A stretch of 64,000 nucleotides of DNA from Paroedura picta (taxonomy: Eukaryota; Chordata; Lepidosauria; Squamata; Gekkonidae). The notes beneath the pieces were generated by a model. The model saw nothing but the letters and a program-made list of their open reading frames with translations, was not told where the DNA came from and ran no database searches. The DNA is taken from assembly GCF_049243985.1 (NCBI RefSeq), contig NC_135377.1, positions 31,139,255 through 31,203,254 of the forward strand, read 5' to 3'. The position numbers were made by a program, and so were the translations under genes. Below, in pieces: positions 53,251-64,000 of the stretch (positions are counted from its first letter, which is position 1; each line of letters opens with the position of its first letter).

Positions 53251-54545
53251 CAGTCTTTTTCAACCTTTTGACCATAGATGACCTGAGATACGCTTCAGAT
53301 TTCAAGTAGCCCTGGAAGCGATGTCAGCTGACCACACCTTCCTACCACACCTCTGGAAGTCACATGTTCACAATATGCGTGGCATCATCACTAATAAAAT
53401 GCTTGTTAAATGAGAAACTGAACAAAAGAAGGAAGCATTCATCTCAGCTATCATAAAGCCCACCATGCAAAACAACAGTTCTCCTCACAGGTGTTCGGTG
53501 ATCGGTGTTAACTGGAGATCACTTGTAACCTTGGGAGATCTCCAGGCACAATCAGGAAGTTGAGAATCCTAGCAACACCTGAGAATATATTTTCCCAGAG
53601 TTTTAAATGGTTGCCAGGGTAAGGGGAAACCCACACACATGATGCTGGACAAGCTGACAGGGAAAGTACTCTTTAGATTAGGCTTCTTTCTCTTCTTTTG
53701 AATGCAAGCTGAATGTGAACTGGATCTACTTGAATAAATGCAAGTTTGCTTTTTTTTTTTTTTTGAAGTATATTTCTTTGGAGAATTATTTACACTTCTA
53801 TGACTGGGCAAAATTCTATTTATTTGTTTGTTTGTTTGACTTCTACAAGATTAACCAGCTCTTTTCTGCTTCATTTTATCTCCACAAAGCCCTGTGTGAT
53901 AGAAATGTCTTTTTTGTCCAATTTCCAGACTCAACAGGGACACGTTGAGAATTAGATATACTTACGTGGGGCCCTGCAAGAAACTTGCACAGCAGCTATC
54001 CCATTCCCCCCCCCCCTCCCTCTAGCTTTCTTACATTCTTTCTGCCTTCTGCCACCCCTTTTCTTACTCTCTCCTCCATACATATCACTTCCAGTTTGAT
54101 GTAGTGGTTAGGAGTGTGGACTTCTGGCATGCCGGGTTCGATTCTGCACTCCCCCACATGCAGCCAGCTGGGGGACCTTGGGCTCGCCACGGCACTGATA
54201 AAGCTGTTCTGGCCGAGCAGTGATATCAGGGCTCTCTCAGCCTCACCCACCTCACAGGGTGTCTGTTGTGGGGAGAGGAATGGGAAGGCGACTGTAAGCC
54301 TCTTTGAGCCTCCTTCGGGCAGAGAAAAGCGGCATATAAGAACCAGCTCTTCTTTTTCTTCTCTCTTTCTGCCTTCATCACTCTTTCTCTGCCTGGAGGG
54401 AGTGGGAAGGGGTCAGGCTTGGGTGGGCATATACAGAGACATGCTTCCCAACCATGTTCTGTATGATCGTGCCACTTTTGTGGTTTCATGAAGACTGAAG
54501 AATGTTTCAGAGGTTTCTGAATGGAAAAAAGGTTGAAAGACGCTG
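53251..54545 (+). mobile_element. hAT-like non-autonomous DNA element interrupted by a SINE
   Basis: Left end cagtctttttcaacctttt; the right end reads complementarily cagcgtctttcaacctttt, a clear inverted repeat. Flanks ccttactg (53243-53250) and cctcactc (54546-54553) agree at 6 of 8 positions. The first 0.4 kb is shared with 19724-20180 ('gatgtcagctgaccacacct', 'tcatcactaataaaa', 'tgagaatatattttcccaga'). The middle holds T- and C-runs and the MIR-like SINE at 54088. No transposase frame. Confidence 0.78.
54088..54362 (+). mobile_element. MIR/CORE-like SINE, best-preserved copy
   Basis: 'tttgatgtagtggttaggag' is A-box like, 'gggttcgattctg' (54134-54146) is a good B box; then 'gccagctgggggaccttggg', 'ctgataaagctgttctggcc', 'cctcacccacctcacagggt', 'gtctgttgtggggagaggaa' and the 3' end 'aagcggcatataagaaccag' plus a CTT tail. 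It serves as the reference for the family in this window. Confidence 0.94.
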
Positions 54546-54753
54546 CCTCACTCTGAAGCTCTAATTGCTGCACCACATTGGCTTTCATAGGGTGGCTGCT
54601 CTTGAACAGTAGCTAGGCCTGAGTGAGTTATCCAAATCAGGAAGTATTAGTCTTGCAGAGATTGCTTCCTCCAGGTGGAACCTGGTGATTCCCAGAATTA
54701 CAACTGAACTCCAGACAACAGAGAAAATACATGGCTGCTTTGGAGGGTGGGAT

Positions 54754-54825
54754 CTAGGGTTGGGTGCTTTGGCAACTACTTTGGGCAGGAACGACCGCTT
54801 TGGACATCGAAGTGCCCAACCCTAG
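54754..54825. mobile_element. 72-bp inverted-repeat element
   Basis: Ends ctagggttgggtgctt and aagtgcccaaccctag are inverted repeats matching at 14 of 16 positions. Too small to code. The interior 'actttgggcaggaacgaccg' is unrelated to family A. No certain target duplication. Confidence 0.75.
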
Positions 54826-54855
54826 TGAGCTTTGTGGCATTATATCCAGTTGAGG

Positions 54856-55067
54856 TAGGGTTGCCAACTCAGGATTTGGAAACGGAGAATTTGGGAGTAG
54901 AGCCGGGGCTGGGCCATATTTGGGGTGTGGACGGACCTCAATATCATATAAGGCTATGGATCCCACTCTCCAAAGCAGCCATTTTCTCCTGGGTAACTGA
55001 TCTCTTTCTAGATGTGATCTGTAATTCTGGGGGATCCTTGGATTCCACCTGGGGATTGGTATCCCTA
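54856..55067 (-). mobile_element. MITE family A minus copy inserted in family A
   Basis: Begins tagggttgccaactcaggat and ends 'ttggtatccctа'-like. Flanking octamers agttgagg (54848-54855) and agctgaag (55068-55075) differ by two transitions, suggesting that family A makes 8-bp duplications like hAT elements. Internal 'tccaaagcagccattttctc' is the complemented signature. Confidence 0.85.
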
Positions 55068-55155
55068 AGCTGAAGCCTTTCTATTCCCCAAACCCTGGGT
55101 TCTTCAGACTCTACTACTAAATCTCTAGAAATTTCCCAACCAGATACTGGTAATC

Positions 55156-58100
55156 TTTGATAGGCCTAGCCTCAATGATTCCTCCCTGAAATGCCCATAT
55201 AAGTGCAGAAAGGACCCTGACCTGTATTTTACTAGCAGAACCAAGTTTGGAATACTATGGTTGCTTAGCAAAAGCCACTTTTAAAGCTACAGGCACTCCT
55301 ATTATTTCCAGCTTTTAATGTGTTGCTATTGTTTTTAGATTTCACATTTTTCTGAAAACCTAGGACCGTTTTCAAGTTTATAAAAAGATCTGTCTTGCAC
55401 AATCACAGTCCCAGTCACTGTATTTAAGTATCGAAAGATATCCTGAGTCCTGACTTCACTATTCAAATATAAGATATAGGGATTTTGCTGGACTCTCTTT
55501 CCTGTAGTCCTCTGCTTTATGTATCAGTGACAATTGATGTCCACTGCACAATTTGTTTTGATGAATGTGAAGAGTTGAAGTCAAAGGACTATTTGTTTTA
55601 ATCATGATGAAAACCAGGCAGCATGGTTCTTAAAGTGTTATGGGCCTTCAGGACCGAGTTTCCTTAATAGAAAGGTTGACCTTTTTGAGTTTACTGCCCA
55701 TTCTTTCAGTAAAAATGGCATAATGACCCATCACTGAGCTTAGAAGGAGGAAAATGCAGGTCCTCTGTATCTGTAAATTCCCTGCAGAGAAGAAGAAATA
55801 GAGATATGACTGTAAGAAGGGTGCATCAGCTTGGCAGAACTCTAGAGGTCTACATCCAATAAACATGGCTTGTAGAAGAAGGTCGATCACTACCAACTGA
55901 AATGCAAAGTCAGCACAGCAATGCTCCTAGCATGCTGAATTTTCACATTGCTCTCTGACCACGGCATGAGTTTTTTGTGAGGCAGGAATTACCGAGGGCC
56001 CCATGTGCCTCTCACTTTTTCCCTTGTAAGCCCAGCTCACTTTTCACTTAAAATCTGCTATCCACTTTTGATCTTTACTGTGGCATTCCAGGTTTCCCAG
56101 TGATGCTTCCTGAACACTGAAAAACTGATTTAAACTCCCATGGCCTGGCTGAGCTGTAATGTTGAACATATGCATTCGTTAGCCTTCCCCTGCTTTGCTT
56201 CCATTTGAAATAAAGTCTTCCAAAGAAAAGACCTGAAGTTTTAGGGAAAGTGTGAAGGTTGTTGAGTTTGCTGGCTTCATTGACTCTTACAGCATGTTGC
56301 CATTTATAGTGTTGCCAAAGTGTGATTCTATTAAAACACTGACTAGTGCCTGCAAAGACAATTTACATAACTTCAAAGCTCGAGGTTGCTATTACTGTTG
56401 GCAAGCACTGTATACAAGTGACTGCAATAGCCAGAGGGATCAGATAAATGTTTTCTACTCATGTTTGATATGTATTAAGAGAGAGTGACTCATTCTTCAG
56501 CTGAGCAGGCAGTTTGCACAATTTGATCTTCTTAGACCTTTTCCTTGCAAATAAACCTTGCATGATTTATGGTAATGTTCATACATCACTTCAGAGTCAG
56601 AGGGAATAGCAAGGCGATTAATAAGTTCAGAAACTCTAACAAATTAAACATGATCTATCAGTCATCATAAACTCTCTTGACATATCATACATCGGGGGGA
56701 GGGGAATTCAATCCAGGATGATGTTGGATATAGTTGCTTATTGAAAGGACTGAACACATGAGCCAAATCCCTCACGGTATAATTCCCTGGATTTTATTAA
56801 ATTATATCAGTGTTTGATATGTCCACTAGAGAAGTGTGTGAAGATCTGGAATGTAGAACTAGTGTTTGGCAAATCTAAAACATGTTGGGTTATAAAATGC
56901 CACACAATCATTGTGTTTAGATGTAATCTTCCCTGAGGGAGAGATCAGACTTGGTTGTGCATCCTTCCCTCACGTCTCCCCTTCTCAGAAGTGAATGATC
57001 AGATCATTTCCTGGTTTCATCATTCACTTGTTCCCATGGAGATGGATAGCAATGAACAAGGCTATATGATGCTGCGGCCTACTTGTCCTTTCTCACCCAT
57101 TTCATTTGGCTACACAGTCATATGATAACACAGTAATGTGATCAAAATTTCAGCAACTCAAAAGGAAGAGGTTTATATTGAAAGATAAAGTGATGGACAT
57201 ATTCTAATAAAATGACATAAGGATTAAACAATGTAGTAGTTGCAGTAATGATCTCAGGAACATGACTGATAAATCCCCACTCATGAAATGGACAGGATGA
57301 CCTCAGTCATTTTCTCACACCCTAAACTATATCATAAAATTGATATAAGGAAGAAAACCATGTGTTCCTTGGAGGAAGGGTGAGATAATAACATAAACAG
57401 GAAATCACATGACAGATTGAAAACATGATTATATGTTTCTGTTCATAGACATTACATCATCAACTGATCTAGAACTTGGTCACATCTCCCATCGCTTGCT
57501 ACCTGTAATGGAGAAGTAACATGATAAATCCTCCACAAATACTCTCAGAGGTTCAGTCAAAACAATTGTTCTCCTCTTTTATGAGGAGAATTTATTAGGT
57601 TTTATGTTTAGAGGTGGCTGTGAAGATCAGGCCCCTGTCCACAGATACCTACCTGGGGCTGGGATGTCACTATATAAAGGGATAAGGCCATGAAGTTGCC
57701 AGGTCCTAGCACAAGGCCAGCCATTAGTCATCCTCTTATCAACTGGCCAGATGTTGACTCTTTAATGTTTCCAGGAACCATGGAATTAATGAGACAGTTA
57801 TCAGAGGCTCCTCTGTGAGAAAATGTGAAATGGCAGACAAGCTTTTCTGGATGGTAGTTTGCTCACCAGCAATGATCTTTCCAACAATGTACATGTACAC
57901 AGGGGTGTCAGGGTATTCCAGGATACCAAGTTAACATAAGACAATGGTCAAGCATAATTGATCCAGAAGGCGCTATACATGAACAAAGTATACCTTAAAA
58001 AATTCCTAAAACCTTTGCAATGTTAATCATGTTGAAATGAAATACATTCCCTGAAGGCAAAACATTTGAAAATATGTACCTTTTTGTATTTGGTAAGGTT

Positions 58101-59074
58101 ATTTTTAATCAGAACAATACATCTTACAGTGTGTAACTGGGAACCTCGTGACAGGATTTTTATAGTCACAACTAAAGCACACATGATTGAATGACCACAC
58201 AGGTACCACATGAATAACATACTCGGTTTGCTTCCTGGGTGGTGTTTGCTTTAAAAAAAAACCTTCATTATTGTTAATGGAAAAAAAATCACTTTCTTAG
58301 CAGTTTATTTAACATTGACCATTACTACAAAGTTGCTTGCCAAGAAACACATTTGTTTGAATATCTGCATCATAAAAAGTCCTCAGTGGTTTAAAATAAA
58401 GGGTTTTAAAACATTTTAATAAATATTTACAAAAATCTTACAGTTGATTTTTTAAACTTTATTTAACATACTGTGTAAAAACTTGAAACATTCCGTAACT
58501 ACAAGCTAAACATTAGCATATTGAATTTCCCCATTTATATTTGCTTGCTTCCATTGAAGAAAATGAGTGTCTCTAACAAGTTCTATAATTAATGTGTGCT
58601 AGGCGCTTTGAAGATGAAAAGAGTAGCATACTATCAATCCTTATTTTGTTCTTTGGATATTGAAAATATTTTCATCCATCAAGTACTGTTAATTTCACTT
58701 TAGTGATCAATTAAGCATTTGCAATTTGTTTATTCAAAAAAGGGGTGGATACAGTCCAAGCTTGAGGCAGTACAAATGCATAAAGAACCATTTTGAAACT
58801 ACTGTAGTCATTATCAGAAGAGTGAAGATCTCTGGACATAGCTATATGGGATACCGTGATCTGAGTGAACAGATCTTCCTAGACTTTTCTAAATGGAGAC
58901 ATGAGGTTCCCATGTGGACCAGGTCTGAAGGGGCAGGCATTTATCTTGTCTGAGGTACAGCTGGGTAGGACTAAAGAGAGCACCATCTCCATTCCATCTG
59001 CTGAAGATTGTTGCAAGTTCTGTAAGATTCTTTCAGACCAGTTTGAAGATCTGCCTGTTCTGGACAACCTTTGA
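55156..59074. other. Long mostly unique AT-rich region
   Basis: Almost 4 kb without a gene or recognised repeat. Short frames at 55648-55896, 56252-56488 and 58726-58953 have no domain. 58240-58720 is AT-rich with many ATTA/TTTAA strings. Confidence 0.5.
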
Positions 59075-59090
59075 TATCTCTTTTAAAGTA

Positions 59091-59203
59091 TGAGTCCAAT
59101 AGCACCTTTAAGACCAACAAAGATTTATTCAAGGTATGAGCTTTTGAGTGCAATCACTCTTCCTCAGACTAACTTCAGATCAACATGGCTACCTATTTGA
59201 ATC
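59091..59203 (-). mobile_element. 113-bp compact retroposed element, 16-bp target duplication
   Basis: Perfect duplications tatctcttttaaagta at 59075-59090 and 59204-59219. On the minus strand: gattcaaataggtagc, 'catgttgatctgaag', ctgagga, the hairpin gagtg-attg-cactc, 'aaaagctcataccttgaata', 'ttggtcttaaaggtgctatt', 'ggactca'. The long direct duplication indicates target-primed or similar retroposition. The ctgagga-stem-aaaag layout resembles a hammerhead core. Probably a non-autonomous Penelope-related element; relation is inference. Confidence 0.85.
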
Positions 59204-59219
59204 TATCTCTTTTAAAGTA

Positions 59220-62200
59220 GTGCTATTGTATATTTATGTATGTTTTTATTCATAAAACATTTTTCTCATTTCTAGTCACACTGTCATTAATATGATATAC
59301 AATCCTTGTTAAGGTAGAAGCTCCACGGATAAGACACCATAATATGACTAACTAAAATAAAAGACTTTTTGATATAAAGAACTCTTAACTTTTCAATAGA
59401 AACTATATAAAGAAAGGGCTAGAGAACATTCTCTGGATAATAGGGGTCATAAAGTGGACTCCAAAACAGAAAAGGTCAATGGAATTAAGCAAAGCATCTC
59501 ATAGGCTTTGTAGATTTTTTTCTGTAATGGTGAAGGAGAACTGAGTAGGAAGATGTGATTTCCTCCCTATTGGGCATGGCCAGCCAGGACTGTGCCACTG
59601 AGGAGAAAGATTCTATTCCAAAAGTTAGCTCTAGGCATTTCTGCACTGAAGTACTGCACAGCATGAAGTCCATCAGTGTGGGACCACAAATAACATTTTA
59701 ATGCTTTATGGGATTGAGTCCTGAATATTTAGAGTATAAAATAAAATTATGATAGAGTATCACAGCAAGGATCAAATAAAAACCATGTTCAACAAAAGCA
59801 CATTAAAAGAGGGGGGGGGGGGGTCTTTCAAGGAAAGTGCACACTTTCACTTTCAAGAAAAGTAGGGAATAAGCCAAACAGATTTGGTAAGGAAGGCTGT
59901 TTTGCAAAACTAGAGCTGTAATAGAAACAGCCCACCTTCTTGGGGATACTAATATTACTTTTTTCATATGGTGAGAAATAAAGGGAAACCCCCATCGATG
60001 ACTCATGCCAGGACAGATCATACTGAAGCAGGCAATCCCTGACATATTTAGGAACCAAGCTCAATAAAGCTTCAAAACACCTTGAGTTGGAAGCCAGCAT
60101 AGCCTCTTTCGAAATAAGTGAAAAATAAACATCATTATGATCAACTTCACCTCTAGATGAAGTTTCTGAACTGTGTTCAGCTCCACATAGAAAGCTTTGC
60201 AGAAGTCCAGTCACCATCACTAGACTTCCCACCTACCTGACTCTCAGTGTGGTAAGACTTCCTCTCCCAGGTCTGGGCATGCCCTGTTCAGACAGACTTG
60301 GTTTGAGGCACAGCAGATCTCTGTGGACCCGGGGCTCAGTGGGTGAGGAGATGCCCAACTCACTGGTGGTCTGGAGTGCTGAAGACCCTCTGTCTGACCC
60401 TGAGCATAAATAAAAGGGATAGTGTCTCTGATTTCCAGGAGTGTTAGCAGCTGAAGCTAACCAAACAGCTGAAGCTAACCAAAAGGCCCTCGGGGTTACA
60501 GCAGCTCCCCGAGAGTCCAGGAGCAACTCAGGATTCAGAACCTTTTCTAGACTCTGAAAATCATGCCCAGTGCAGGAAACATTTGCTGGAGCAAAGAAGA
60601 TGATAAGAGATAAATAGCATGCTTGAATTATCCTTGGAGCTTTTTGGTGTTTTTGGAAGTTACAGTGAAAGACTAAACAGTAAAGCATGGAAAGCAAGGA
60701 ACAGAAGGGTTTAGATCCCCTCACTCAGACATGTTTTAAAAGATATGTTTAAAAAAGTGATTCCCCTACCTATGTTCAATATTAATGGATGGACACATGA
60801 AGAAATACCCTCAGTCACATCATGTTTAGCCCTTTCTATGCCTCCAACTGTGCTGTCTGAAAAGGAAATACAGAAGGAACACACCATTTCTGAATGTGGA
60901 AACAGGCTGTGCGCTCTCTGTCTATGCAACTTCCTTTTTGGACATTACAGAAAAGGTGCAATAAGAGCGCTTGTCTGAAGTTTTGTCGTATGTTAGAAGT
61001 GGGGGAGAGGGAGGGAACAAGCACCTGGGAGCAAACCATAATCTGACACAGCTGCAAATATTTGAGCTTTGATTTGCCAAGCCCATTGCAGATCTGAACA
61101 CCTGTGAACTGAGTAAAACTTATTACGACCAAATCATTGCCCTAACAATGACGACGAAAGTGATGAAAGGGATAAAAATGGGGAAAAAGCACCACATCCT
61201 GCTTCTGCCGGAGCCATCGAGAATTCTATCCGCTGTAAACTTTTTGCAGGAACAACACAGAACTGCAGCTCTTCCAAACACTGGCTAATGGTTCATCTTG
61301 GAAACCAAATCCATTCTTTGAAAGAAACCAGGCATTCTGTGACTCTGGCTGCAATCCTCAGCACAAGGGAGTAAGATCCCTCTGTCAAGTTACTGCCAAT
61401 GTTGCCAGGCCAGGTTGTGGGGCTTCCGTTTGTATTCGCAAACCACACAAATAACAAAGGTGAGTGGTGAATCCCTTTGCATGTTTGTGAAAATGCCAGG
61501 AAACCAAGCCACAAGGGTGGAAGTCTTTATGGGTACCTGGACTGCCCTCAGGGCCAATAAGGATATGTACAAGGAGTCAAAGGTTAGGGCGATTGCCTTG
61601 CCTGAGTACTGTGTTTGATGAAAATCAATGCATTGCACGTGGTGCTGTGCAACAAGGGGAAAGCAGCAGAATCAAAGCAGGAGATGCAACTTGCTAGTGT
61701 GGTTACAGATATGCTGCAATTGTGACTAATGCATTTTGAATCAGAATCAGTCACTTTAATATGAAGATGTGTAAAGACAGCTCCCCCACTAGCGACATAT
61801 CTGTGGATGTTGGAGATCACTGTTCATTCCTGCAAGCATCTGGAATTAATTATGGTTGAGAATCTGACTCCTTATATTCCTTTTTCAGAGGAGAATCTGT
61901 TCACTGGACTCAATCTAAGCACTCAAAGCCAAACCATACTCATTTTTAGGAAAGCATATAACAGGAAAGCTGTTTGATACATCGTGCCTGGATATGATAA
62001 ATGTCACTTCGACTCTACCTGCATCCCCGTGTTTGTAGTTTCCATAGAGGTTCCACTGAACAGGCTATGCTGCCATTCATAAATAATAATGCTGTAGTAC
62101 AAGTGAACATAAAACTCTACCAAGTTCCATGAATAATAAGGATGTCTGTTCCCTAGAAGAATATAAAATAAAGCATTACCGACAGGATGAGGGTAATGCA

Positions 62201-62364
62201 AGGATAACCACCTGCTTGTTTGATTCTTGCCCTTCCTGGCTAATCTGCTGGGGGGTGGCTGACTAGTCTTAGAAGTAGTTAATGTTTCAGAGAGAGAGGG
62301 GGAGAGAGAGAGACTCTTTGAAACAAGCTATGGTACATCTACTACTAAAGACTCAGGCTGGACT
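59220..62364. other. Mostly unique region
   Basis: No gene supported. Poly(G) at 59811-59823; an 18-bp tandem duplication ('agctgaagctaacca') at about 60444-60481; a GA tract at about 62288-62312. The block 60230-60560 is GC-richer and open on the minus strand for 163 codons without a known domain. 61120-61330 has even composition with CpG and may be conserved non-coding DNA. Confidence 0.5.
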
Positions 62365-62636
62365 AAGAAGAGTTGGTTCTTCTATGCCATTCTTCTCTAC
62401 CCAAAGGAGTCTCAAAGCAGCTTACATTCACCTTCCCTTTCCTCTCCCCACAACGAACACCCTGTGAGGTAGGTGAGGATGAGAGAGAGATTTCTGCTCA
62501 GTCAGAACAGCTTTATCAGCGCTGTGGTGAGCCCAAGGTCACCCAGCTGCCTGCATTTGGAGGAGTGCGAAATCGAAACCGGCTCGACAGATTAGAAGTC
62601 CGCACTCCTAACCACTACACCAAGTTGGCTTTCATA
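62365..62636 (-). mobile_element. MIR/CORE-like SINE, full length
   Basis: Complement order complete: 'aagaagagttggttcttcta', 'aaggagtctcaaagcagctt', 'cccacaacgaacaccctgtg', 'agaacagctttatcagcgct', 'caaggtcacccagctgcctg', 'aatcgaaaccggctcgacag' (B box) and 'ccactacaccaagttggctt' (A box). Confidence 0.93.
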
Positions 62637-62704
62637 CCAAGGCCCTGCTTGTGGCTTTCCTCATTCATCTCTCACTTCATTTTGTCATAGTTAAGTGGGT
62701 GTTT

Positions 62705-63660
62705 TAAAATTATTATTGTTGTTATTATTGTTGTTGTTATTGCTATTATTATAAATTAGATTTGCATACTGCCCTCCCAAATAGCAACCCAGGGCAGTGA
62801 ATATCATCATTAAAACATACAAAATACAAAAATATATTGCTAATAAAAATTAATTACAATAAAAATTTATATTCTACAACCAATAATAAACATTTAAAGC
62901 TGTAGACAGCTGTCCAGTCAGTTTATTCCAGCATACCCTGGATGTTCTCCTTTGGGGATCTCTGATGGGGAATTCTGATCATGCCCAGTAGATGTTAGCA
63001 GTTCACTGGCCCCAACCAAAGGCTTGGCAGAAGAGCTCCAAGAGCTTTTGCAGCCTCTCTGGAACTGTGTCAGCTCTGACAGGGCCTGAATCTCCTCCAG
63101 AAGGTCATGCCACCAAGTAATGGCCAGGACAGAAAATGTTCTGGACCTGGTTGATACCAAACATGTTTCCCTGGGGTCAGGGATCACTAGTTGGCTGGAA
63201 TTGGCCAAGCATAATGCTCTTCAGGGGGCATTGGCAGAGAGGTGGTCCCTCAGGTATGCTCGGCCCAGGCTGTATATGGCCTAAAAGGTGAGTACCAAAA
63301 CTTTAAACCTGATCCAGAATTCAACTGGGAGCCAGTGCAGTTGCCAAAACACAGGCCATATATGGGCTCTCCAAGATGTTCCCTTGAGGACCCTGGCCAC
63401 TGCATTCTGAACCAGCTGCAGTTTCTGAACCTACTGCAGGGATAAGGGTAGGCCCACATACAGCAAGCTGCAGAAGTCCAATCTACAGGTGACCATTGCA
63501 TGAATCACTGTGAGTAGATGCTCTGGGGCCAGGTAGAGTGCTAGTAGTTAAGCTCGGCATGGGTAGAAAATGCCAGCTGTGCTACTCTTATGACCCATGC
63601 ATCCATAGAAAGGGATGCATCAAAGATTATGCCCAGTGTAGTCTGTGCCCATTTTCTCCT
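62705..63660 (-). mobile_element. L2-like LINE, C-terminal ORF2 and 3' UTR
   Basis: 3' UTR complement at 62705-62880 (ATT/GTT repeats, 'catactgccctcccaaatag', 'caacccagggcagtgaatat'). Reading upstream on the minus strand: WWHDLLEEIQALSEL, RETCLVSTRSRTFSVL, an IRFKVLVLTFKAIY-equivalent, and HLLTVIHAMVTCRLDFCSLLY then VGLP. This is the L2 C-terminal series 'LDYCNALYLGLP ... RAFSVAAPRLWNSLP'. RT catalytic part absent; decayed. Confidence 0.9.
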
Positions 63661-63857
63661 TCTTTAGGGAACCCCTTTAAAGAATTTGGGGGTGAGGGCT
63701 TGCAGGGGTGAGGACAGAGGTTGTCTGGGCATCCTTGCTTTCAACAAAATGGCAGGTTTTTTCATGCATATATTGTAGTTCTCCCTTGCTCTTTCCCCAC
63801 TCTTCAATGCTGGGTCTGCTAACTGATGTGCTGTGGGCAGAGCAAACAGATTGAGAG
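63661..63857. other. Short unclassified stretch
   Basis: Nothing recognised; may be a continuation of the L2 relic. Confidence 0.4.
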
Positions 63858-63965
63858 ATTCAGGTGGGTAGCTGTGTTGGTCTGAAGTAACAAAACAAAG
63901 TTCAAGTCCAGTGAGGCTTTTAATGCCAACAAGGTTTAATTGTCTTCTCAAATGTCTCTTGACCA
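63858..63965 (-). mobile_element. Dispersed element related to 59091, longer end
   Basis: 'gattcaggtgggtagctgtg', 'ttggtctgaagtaacaaaac', 'aaagttcaagtccagtgagg' and 'aatgccaacaaggtttaatt'. The first block also appears as the 5' block of the 59-kb copy in opposite relative orientation, so longer forms of this element carry it as inverted ends. Confidence 0.7.
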
Positions 63966-64000
63966 TAAACAGTTTACAATATTAGTCTTTTAATTAAAGG

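Larger units (their letters stand above)
54655..55155 (+). mobile_element. MITE family A host copy, hit by two later insertions
   Basis: Left part 'cttcctccaggtggaacctg', 'tacatggctgctttggaggg'; then a 72-bp element (54754-54825); then 'gctttgtggcattatatcca'; then a minus family A copy (54856-55067); then 'attccccaaaccctgggttc', 'aaatctctagaaatttccca' and 'accagatactggtaat'. The pieces follow the family's normal order once the insertions are set aside. Confidence 0.82.

Noticed and set aside
59091-59203. Calling an active hammerhead ribozyme
   Set aside because: Core has AAAA for GAAA, an extra A before stem II and no clear NUH triplet; only a resemblance is claimed.
60233-60724. 163-codon minus frame
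   Set aside because: No recognisable domain, contains an 18-bp tandem duplication, no supporting splice or promoter context; likely chance in a GC-richer block.

Overview
This window looks like a gene-poor stretch of a squamate reptile nuclear genome, probably a lizard. It is AT-rich and CpG-depleted. I found no stretch that I can support as an intact host protein-coding exon, no intact tRNA or rRNA gene, no CRISPR array and no bacterial feature. The open frames present are short and mostly explained by repeats or by skewed base composition. The squamate call rests on the repeat repertoire: Sauria-type tRNA-derived SINEs with a Bov-B/RTE-like tail, a tRNA-headed MIR/CORE-like SINE family, 5S-rRNA-headed SINEs with an RTE-like tail, CR1 and L2 LINE relics, and several hAT-like DNA elements and MITEs.

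Layout. 1-7.2 kb: mostly unclassified DNA with a CR1 reverse transcriptase fragment (-), a truncated Sauria SINE, a CR1 3' end (+), a MIR-like SINE and a Sauria SINE inside a TA microsatellite. 7.2-11.2 kb: an unclassified block, a degenerate minisatellite of about 65-70 bp units, a pyrimidine tract and a GC-rich tandem/palindromic island. 13.9-23.4 kb is repeat-dense: a MITE family called here family A (ends TAGGGTTGCCA), tiny hAT MITEs with perfect 8-bp target duplications, an L2 relic, a 5S-SINE, a 0.73-kb hAT-like element, a Sauria SINE and a CR1 3' end. 23.4-28.4 kb is largely unique. 28.4-31.0 kb holds an L2 fragment, a purine-rich repeat, an unidentified decayed coding-like block and a CR1/5S-SINE pair. 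31-44.8 kb is mostly unique, broken by L2 and family A relics and a Sauria SINE with a 13-bp target duplication. 44.8-55.2 kb is again repeat-dense, with nested insertions (LINE into MITE, MITE into MITE, SINE into hAT). 55.2-62.3 kb is mostly unique, with one compact 113-bp element flanked by a perfect 16-bp duplication. 62.3-64 kb has a MIR-like SINE and the 3' part of an L2 on the minus strand.

There is no operon or pathway to reconstruct. The window records layered transposition. The most interesting pieces are short dispersed elements whose sense strand resembles a hammerhead ribozyme core (59.1, 16.8 and 51.2 kb), minimal hAT derivatives as short as 52 bp that keep perfect target duplications, and the GC-rich palindromic islands at 10.3-11.2 and 45.5-45.9 kb. 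All family names come from memory of these repeat classes, without any database search.
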